Below, one piece after another: positions 47,795 through 54,004 of a stretch of 54,004 nt of DNA. Below the pieces are notes generated by a model. The model was given only the letters and a program-made list of their open reading frames with translations, ran no database searches and was not told where the DNA came from. Origin of the DNA: Leucogyrophana mollusca (Eukaryota > Basidiomycota > Agaricomycetes > Boletales); assembly GCA_021014945.1 (NCBI GenBank), contig MU266523.1, forward strand, positions 1-54,004, read 5' to 3'. Within the stretch, counting starts at the first letter, position 1. The number at the start of each line of letters is the position of its first letter. Position numbers and translations under genes: made by a program.

Positions 47795-50630
47795 ATGGTT
47801 GTCGCGACAGCGACTTTTCTCTCCGCTATGCCAGCTCAAGTTCTCCCCGAAGGCGCAGGCTATGGAGTCGGTGAGTGTCCACAATGTCCTTTTGCCATCA
47901 TGGCCACTAACATAGCCACGCAGTCGTCGGTAGGTCCACTTTGCGAGGATGCGAGGATGTCTCTGAGAAATGGACTAGGCATTGGGTTGTTTTTTAGTGC
48001 GTTTATGGTGTGCCTCACTGCAATCCAGGCTCGATATACGGGCTTCTCCCCTAAAAACTCGGAGGAATTCACGTCAGCATCACGCAGTGTCAAGCCTGGT
48101 CTCATCGCGTCTGGGATTGTATCTGCTTGGACGTGGGCAGCGACTTTAGTACGTTTCTGTAGTCTGTTTGCGCATCTTGTTCTGACGGGGATTCGATAGC
48201 TGCAATCCAGTGCGGTCGGATACAGATATGGTATCTCGGGACCATGGTGGTACGCTGCAGGAGCTACCGTACAGGTTCTCCTCTTCGCACAACTCGCCGC
48301 CAAGTTAAAACTTAACGCGCCTTACGCGCACACCTGGCTTGAAATCGTCGGAGCGAGGTGGGGGAACACTGCACACCAGATATTCATGTTTTTCGGTTTG
48401 GCTACCAACTTAATTGTGTCGTCGATGCTTGTCCTCGGTGGCTCAGCGACTGTCACCGATTTGACAGGAATGAGCACAATCGCGGCATGCTTCTTGATTC
48501 CTCTTGGTGTTGCTATCTATGTGGTCGTCGGTGGGATGCGCTCTACTCTTCTTTGTGATTAGTACGTCCTCGTTTGGGACTTCACGACATGTCACTCACT
48601 CGCTGCATAGTACGCACACCACTGTTCTCTTCGCCATCATTCTCACGTTCGCATTCACCGTTTATGCGACATCGGGATACATTGGCTCGATCAGCAACAT
48701 GCATTACCTCTTAACTCAAGCGTCAGCGGTTTCCCCGGTCGAGGGGAATGCGGGAGGATCGTACCTCACAATGCGGTCCAAAAACGGCCTTATCTTCGGC
48801 GTTATCAACCTCATTGGAAACTTTGCCACTGTCTTCCAAGACCAGGCCTATTGGCAGCGTGCGATCGCCAGTCGGCCTGCAACAACTGTGAAGGCATATC
48901 TGATTGGGGGGCTCGCTTGGTAGGTATCACTTTCGTTCCCTGAATGATTTTTGTTTTAACTCTCAGCTATCTTCTAGGTTTGCCATCCCTTTCGCATTCT
49001 CCACTACTCTGGGACTCGCCGCTGTTGCACTGACTGCTGTGCCCTCGCCGACTTCTCCAACATCGTCACCTCTGAACAGCACCTTCCAGCCCCTCTTGGT
49101 ACCCCTCTCTCAGGCCGATATTTCTGAAGGTCTCCCTGCGTCCGTGGCCGCTGCCACACTCCTCGGTCAAGGCGGCGCTGCCGCCCTCCTTGTGCTCCTC
49201 TTCCTGGCGGTGACAAGTGCCACAAGCGCCGAGCTAATTGCCGTATCCGCGATCATAACCTATGATGTATACAAGGTGCGTTTAGAATCTAGAATTCCAT
49301 CAGATTCAAGGAATGCAAACCAATGAAATGGTGAACAGAGGTATATCAATCCCAATGCGACGGAGCAACAGATTTTGCGCATGAGCCATGCAGGAGTATG
49401 TCATTATTCGGCTGCACGCTATCTTTCTGGGATTGTAACGTCTTCCTGCTTCATAGGTCCTCGTCTGGGCACTTGTAATGGGCATCGCAGGTGTCGTCTT
49501 CTACTACATTGGTGTCTCGATGGGCTGGTTATACGTATGTGGAGAAGAGCATACTGTCCAGACCTTGGCTTACTGACTATTTTCCGACGCTCCAGACTTT
49601 TATGGGTGTGATTCTGGGCTCCGCTGTTGTCCCTATCGCGTTGTGTATCACCTGGAGGAAAGCTAACCGCACTGGGTGTGTAGTGGGCTCGGTGATCGGG
49701 TTTGCAGCTGGCGTTGGTGCATGGCTCGGAGTAACAGCGGGTTGCAATGCTGGTGTCATCAACGTTACGGTGAGTGACCTTTGTCTACATGGTCTGCGTC
49801 ACATGTATTGATCGGTTTCGCTCGTTGCTAGACGAGTGGAGGTAAATTGCCAATTGCGCCATGCGTTAGTCCTTGCTAATCACCTCGTCGACAGGTAACT
49901 ACGAGATGCTTGCAGGAAACCTTGCGTCAATTGGTGTGGGTGCCATCGTTGCAACTGCCGCTTCACTGATTGTGCGTGTTTTCCACGGGCTCCAATTTGC
50001 TATTCTGACATCGTGGGCTGCCCCCTTGTTTAGTGGCCAGACGACTTCAACTTTGATGCTACACGTGCTATCAATGCACCAAAGGCGTTAAGCAAGAAAA
50101 ACGTCGAGGACAGCGACAGAGATGCCGAAGAGCCAGAAGACGAGAAGAAAGCTCAAGACTCTTCTATCTCGACCGAGACGCACGAAGTGGTGCAGGCGGA
50201 CAATGACCTTGACCCTGCTGGCCTGGATCGCGCATTCAAGTTTGCTGCGAAGGCGTCGATTGTGCTGGTGCGTCGGTATGTTGATCCCCAGATTCAATTT
50301 CTGACACCCGCCATATACAGACCCTCGTATTGCTGATTATCATCCCGCTGCCTCTCTTCTTCGCGCAGACGATATATGGGGTGCGAGGACTTTCGGCGTG
50401 GGTTGTGATCGGTATTGGCTGGGCATTTTGCTCTGCCATAGCAGTTGTTATTTACCCACTTTGGGAGAGTCGTGTGGCTTTGCGTATGATCTGGAGGGGA
50501 ATGATCAAGGTGTTTTCCAATTTTTTCCCCTTGGGTGGCGTCTTGTCTGACTTAGTTTCAGGATGTCTTCGCCAACGGTAGCGGCAAGTATGCTGCAAAT
50601 CCTGTAGTGGCTTCTCCATCCCATGCCTGA
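47795..50630 (+). CDS. DUR3: Urea active transporter, DUR3 type (sodium:solute symporter family)
   Basis: Fourteen exons (47795-47870, 47924-47929, 47979-48148, 48200-48561, 48611-48919, 48978-49275, 49339-49395, 49457-49534, 49596-49769, 49832-49841, 49895-49971, 50034-50267, 50321-50509, 50562-50630) give 702 residues, the usual DUR3 length. It is a plasma-membrane urea/H+ symporter of the SSS family with about 14-15 helices. Marks are [83 protein letters not shown] and GGNYEMLAGNLASIG. An acidic loop (KKNVEDSDRDAEEPEDE) precedes the last helices. The 6-nt exon 47924-47929 restores the usual YGVVVGIG; skipping it also keeps the frame. The 10-nt exon codes the TSG of the TTSGGNY segment. Confidence 0.92.
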
Positions 50631-50957
50631 GTAGCACAGAAGGAAACCCAGCTGGGAGTTTAACGATTACAATACGATGTATAAGCTCCACCTAGAGTAT
50701 GATCTAATGTGCATCACGTCGGGATTGTATAAAGAGTCAACCGCTGTCGGCCGATATCGTTCAGATTCGGCGTGGTGACTGGTGTCGGTTTGTTGAATTG
50801 GAAAGCCAAATCGGAGAGCAGCTGGGATGTTGCGGAAGTAAACAATGTCATTTGTCGCGTGGTTCGGTTGCCTCTTGACACGAACGCCGACGCGACCTCC
50901 TTCAGGCCTTCAAAGTTCATAGCCACGCGCAGCCAGTTTCACAAGGCCTCAGTTGCA
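50631..50957. other. Spacer between urea transporter and ATG12
   Basis: This holds the transporter 3' end and the ATG12 promoter. An in-frame upstream extension of the ATG12 frame exists to about 50772, but the ATG at 50958 in context gttgcaATGG is the best start. Confidence 0.45.
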
Positions 50958-51569
50958 ATGGCGCAAGTACCTGGTAGCCCAGATGAGACTGGCAAACATG
51001 CATCGCTCCCTTGGACTCCAGGTGATGGTGGTGAGAGCGCGCTCGAGGCAATCCAGGTCCTCGAGACGTACAAGAAGAAAGACCCGTCGAAAGGTAAGGC
51101 TTATCTCAATCATATTGCCAGTTTCTCAAATACCTCCACTTTTTCTCTCTTGCTAGTGGTAGTGCGCTTCAAGGCAGTAGGAAATGCACCCATAATGAAG
51201 ACCAACTTTTACAAGATAACTGCAGCCAATCGATTTCAGGCTGTCATCCAATTCTTGAGGAAAGAACTTGGTTGGAAAGCTGGGGATCCTCTAGTGAGTC
51301 TCCTGCATCGAGATTTCATGCACCCTACTCACCATCTTGCGTAGTTCACATACATCAACCTTGCGTTTTCCCCAGCTCCTGACGATACCGTTTCAAACCT
51401 TTACAAGGTACTGCTCTGGCTTTGTTAATGGGACTGATCTACTAAAGTCGCAATGCAGTCGTTTGCTACAGAAGGGCATTTGATAGTAAACTACAGGTGA
51501 GTAGTCTTCAAAGCAGCCAGGTACATGATCCCAAAGCGCATCCACAGCACTACAGCTGCCTGGGGCTGA
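50958..51569 (+). CDS. ATG12: Ubiquitin-like autophagy protein Atg12
   Basis: Five exons (50958-51093, 51157-51293, 51345-51407, 51459-51496, 51548-51569) give 131 residues. Atg12 is conjugated through its C-terminal Gly to a lysine of Atg5 by Atg7 and Atg10; the Atg12-Atg5-Atg16 complex then drives Atg8 lipidation on the growing autophagosome. The ubiquitin-like domain (about 46-131) shows [76 protein letters not shown] and the C-terminal TTAAWG. The final Trp-Gly is diagnostic. The 22-nt last exon is essential because it supplies that end. It is convergent with the Atg27-like gene, 219 bp apart. Confidence 0.95.
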
Positions 51570-51788
51570 ATACAGTTTCTTGACGTTCTCGAATTGAGTA
51601 TGCTCACCGCGATACCTCAATACATGCTACTCTCGTTTGCATTTTGCTCGGTATCGTGGCCACATCCACAAATCATAATGGTTAGTCTACATATGTATTG
51701 CACTAATGTACAGCGTTTGCGATGCACATCCAGCGTCCCCATCTACCAAATCCTTCTATACTGTACAAGCACCCATTCTAGCAACCTT

Positions 51789-53518
51789 CTACGATTGCGC
51801 ACTGCCATAGTGAGCGAAGCTCTTTCTAGGGTTTGGTTTCAGGGGAATATGTTCATCGTCCACGACGAAATCGTTGGCGTCGTCATTAACCATGGTTCCT
51901 TCTTCATCGTCAAGGACGCCCATGTCTTCGTTTGCCCATCGGACAAGGCTGACCTCGCCGACGCGGAAACGGCCAGGTTTCACATACCTCCGAATAAGCC
52001 TGCGAAGGCGTCTCGGTGGAGAATGGATCAACATGGCGGCAACAATCAGACCGGATCTGTGACAGGGTAGTCAGTGACAAATCTACCGCTCACGATAGGA
52101 TTAGGTAATGGGGCGAATGTTTCTTACCCTGTGAGGAAGAGGATCGTTGTCACGGAGTGGTGACGGTGGTCGGGTATTTGAACAAGTTCCTTCTCATCTT
52201 GTTCAGCGTCATCATGGTGAGAGTGTTTCTTGTCCGAGTGCTCTTTGCTGGGACGCTTCTCCCTTTCCGGGTCTTCCTTCCTGTCAGATCCACCTTCTTT
52301 ACCAGAGTCCTTGTTCTTGTCCGGCGTTTTCTCTTCCTCTGGTTCTTTCTTCTTATCCGGGCTCTCCTTCTCACCTTCGCTTCCGTCGCAATGCTTCCCC
52401 GAATCTCCCTTTTCGTCTTTCTGATCTTTCTTCTTGTCTGGTTCCCCACTTGGCTCCTTGTCAGGGCTCTCCTCCTTGTCCGACCCCCCACCTTCTGGGT
52501 CTCCTTTTTTCTTACCAGGTTCGCTACCCCCATTCGTCTCCTTATCGGAATCTTTCTTTTTATCTGGTTCCTTCCCGCCAGAGTCTTTGTCCGTGTCCTT
52601 CCCGTTATTAGGATTCTCTTCCTCAGAGGGTTTTTTGTCCGAAGGCTCCTTTTCGGTGGCATCCCCCGAAACCACACGAAGCAATGTATCCGCCAAACGA
52701 GGGCACGCATACTCGGTAGCCCAGGTGAACGAATGGACCCCGCGGTCGTCAACTCCAAGGAACTCAGGTTGCTAAACGAGGCGGCGTTCAGATCCGAGGA
52801 AAGAAGCAGCAGTATGGCGATACCTTTCCCGAGCCTCTAGGTGCGCAACTAAACTCAATGATCGCTCCCTTTGGCTGTCCTGACAAAAAATGGACGGAGA
52901 TAGATTCTATGGTGCGAGCAAACCTAAGTTCGCCTTCATTCTTCGTGATGAACGGATTCTCACCACCCTCAGCGCCCTGGCTTTGGCGCCGCACTACAAC
53001 ATGCCTTCTCGCATCCAAAGACGGGTATGAGTTGCCACCAGCGCTTCTCCCCGCTATTGACTCAGGTCCGGGATGAAAGATACTGCTCTCTGCGAATCGA
53101 CAGTCCACCAATCAGGGACAAGAACATGGGTGAGTGAGACATTTTCTCACCAGTCATGCAGATCCATGTCCCGGAGGGACAAAGTGCGGCAAGTGGCTTT
53201 GGAGGGTAAACATTTAGAACATGGTCTGCAGCACAAAGCAGCGACGGCACTCACTTGATCTGCCTGAGCATGTTCTCCAAGATCGATCTTATAAGTTCTC
53301 CTGGGTGATGACCATGTTGCCTCTACTTCGAGGCTGATGGGGGGTTCCCGGATAAGAGGACATAAGTTAAAGCTGAGCCCGTCGAGTGTGAACTGGCAGT
53401 TCGCGGCAAGTGATTCGACCAGTATTGACTCGGTGCGATGGACAGTTGCAGCCGCCGCATGCCAGAACATATAAATGACGACCAGCGATAGCACCCCGCG
53501 GTAAGTGGAGGACATCAT
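51789..53518 (-). CDS. Atg27-like type I membrane receptor (MRH-like domain)
   Basis: Five minus-strand exons (53518-53255, 53196-53151, 53089-52824, 52771-52128, 52056-51789) give 495 residues. A signal peptide (about 1-25, LSLVVIYMFWHAAAATV) is followed by a lumenal domain with the Atg27/mannose-6-phosphate-receptor pattern: CQFTLDGLSFNLCPLI, RTYKIDLGEHAQADQ, CPSGTWICMT, KGAIIEFSCAPRG and VHSFTWATEYACP, with paired cysteines. One transmembrane helix lies at about 398-418 (SVTTILFLTG and GLIVAAML), then a basic and acidic cytosolic tail. Atg27 cycles between Golgi, endosomes and autophagic membranes and helps Atg9 traffic. Residues about 233-390 are a Lys/Asp/Glu/Ser/Pro low-complexity insert, so the chain is almost twice the yeast length (271). 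Confidence 0.82.
52180..52680 (-). repeat. Degenerate charged low-complexity repeat in the Atg27-like gene
   Basis: The coding strand repeats short Lys/Asp/Glu/Pro/Gly words such as DKKKD, DKEP, GGSD, SPDK and EPDKKK for about 160 residues. The antisense strand therefore shows long Ser/Phe/Leu-rich open frames (plus 52157-52840 and 52434-52775), which are shadows. Confidence 0.75.
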
Positions 53519-53640
53519 GGTAGCTGCTCAGGACCAGTCCCACAACAGCTGGATCAGAGACTTCGATTGGGTACATGTTGTAGTTGTACCTATAATAGCA
53601 CCATTGCGGGCAGGCTGCAGCACCGCATGAATATTTTGCT
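53519..53640. other. Upstream flank of the Atg27-like gene
   Basis: A short promoter region; no motif stands out. Confidence 0.35.
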
Positions 53641-53647
53641 CCACAAC

Positions 53648-53815
53648 TTAGGGCCCGTTCGGGTGCAACGGTTTCGAAACCGCCACCTGCCAAAATGAAA
53701 CCGTACGGTTTGCAAATGGTTTGGCTGGAACCCGCACCATTTCCAAACCGGGAGGTACGTTCGGACGCATCTCCGATTTCAAAACCAGACCGTCACACAA
53801 ACCAAAACCATGCGC
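53648..53815. mobile_element. Palindrome-rich repeat, possible transposon terminal region
   Basis: After a TTA triplet (53648-53650) the sequence GGGCCCGTTCGGGTGC begins, resembling the ends of PIF/Harbinger-type elements, whose target duplication is often TTA or TAA. Perfect palindromes ggtttcgaaacc (53670-53681) and aaaccgtacggttt (53698-53711) follow. A dyad runs from ggtttgg to ccaaacc at 53718-53749. A diverged direct copy of the first segment lies at 53755-53786, with cgttcggacgc and tttcaaaacc. No transposase is present in the window and the other end is not seen, so the type and length are unknown. Confidence 0.4.
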
Positions 53816-54004
53816 CATCCAATTTCTGAGAGTGAATAAACAGCGTCGGCAACAAATGCCGAAGGATTAGTAGCGCACTTCCCACATTATGAACAACGAT
53901 GTGCACCATGATAGTAGTATGCTCAATATTTTCCTAAAAACACGTCGAGGGTGGTGATTATAGCCGTGTACGTAGTCTACTATACACAACATCTTTAATT
54001 CGAC
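53816..54004. other. Right-edge stretch
   Basis: No gene or motif recognised. It may be the interior or flank of the repeat to its left. Confidence 0.3.

Noticed and set aside
52157..52840. Plus-strand hydrophobic ORF of 227 codons resembling a membrane protein
   Set aside because: It is the antisense of the Lys/Glu/Asp-rich repeat of the Atg27-like gene; the apparent helices are a codon shadow.
1..54004. tRNA, rRNA, CRISPR array, bacterial-type operons, complete transposase
   Set aside because: No T-arm/anticodon pattern, spaced repeats or transposase motif was found by eye; a tRNAscan or repeat search could still reveal small items.

Overview
The window looks like the nuclear genome of a mushroom-forming basidiomycete (Agaricomycetes). 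Reading frames join only across many GT-AG introns of about 47-80 bp, both strands carry genes, and several proteins are of basidiomycete type: a pcc1-like HMG-box factor, a calmodulin kinase with a spacer after the glycine loop, a FAS1 GPI protein, an EXPERA membrane protein and a Bestrophin/RFP-TM channel. I rebuilt exons by hand. Every full model below is in frame from ATG to stop with GT-AG introns, except the bestrophin 5' end. The LTA4H entry at the left edge is only a gene end.

Left part (1-20.9 kb): a carboxy-terminal piece of a leukotriene-A4-hydrolase-type aminopeptidase; an AIG1/FAR-17a membrane protein converging on a uridine phosphorylase; about 4.3 kb without a recognisable gene; the HMG-box factor; a 75-residue Tom6-like membrane protein; a fasciclin protein; a Ca2+/calmodulin-dependent kinase; a flavin monooxygenase; and a pyridoxamine-phosphate-oxidase-like protein with a membrane tail.

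Middle (20.9-42 kb): a small secreted precursor with a tandem 14-residue repeat joined by Arg-Arg sites (positions 22767-23110), an EXPERA membrane protein, a single-finger C2H2 protein, a bestrophin-type channel with a 9-nt exon, glycyl-tRNA synthetase with two in-frame starts (the longer adds a mitochondrial-type presequence), a 111-residue orphan protein and an F-box protein.

Right part (42-54 kb): a 591-residue protein I cannot place, a DUR3-type urea transporter of 14 exons (two of them 6 and 10 nt) with GATA motifs upstream, and a convergent autophagy pair: ATG12 and an Atg27-like receptor with a long charged insert. The right edge holds a palindrome-rich repeat that may be a transposon end.

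Most genes look like housekeeping or membrane functions and form no operon or clear pathway cluster. The best candidate for something new is the Arg-Arg repeat peptide precursor. I found no tRNA, rRNA, CRISPR array or intact transposase gene by eye.
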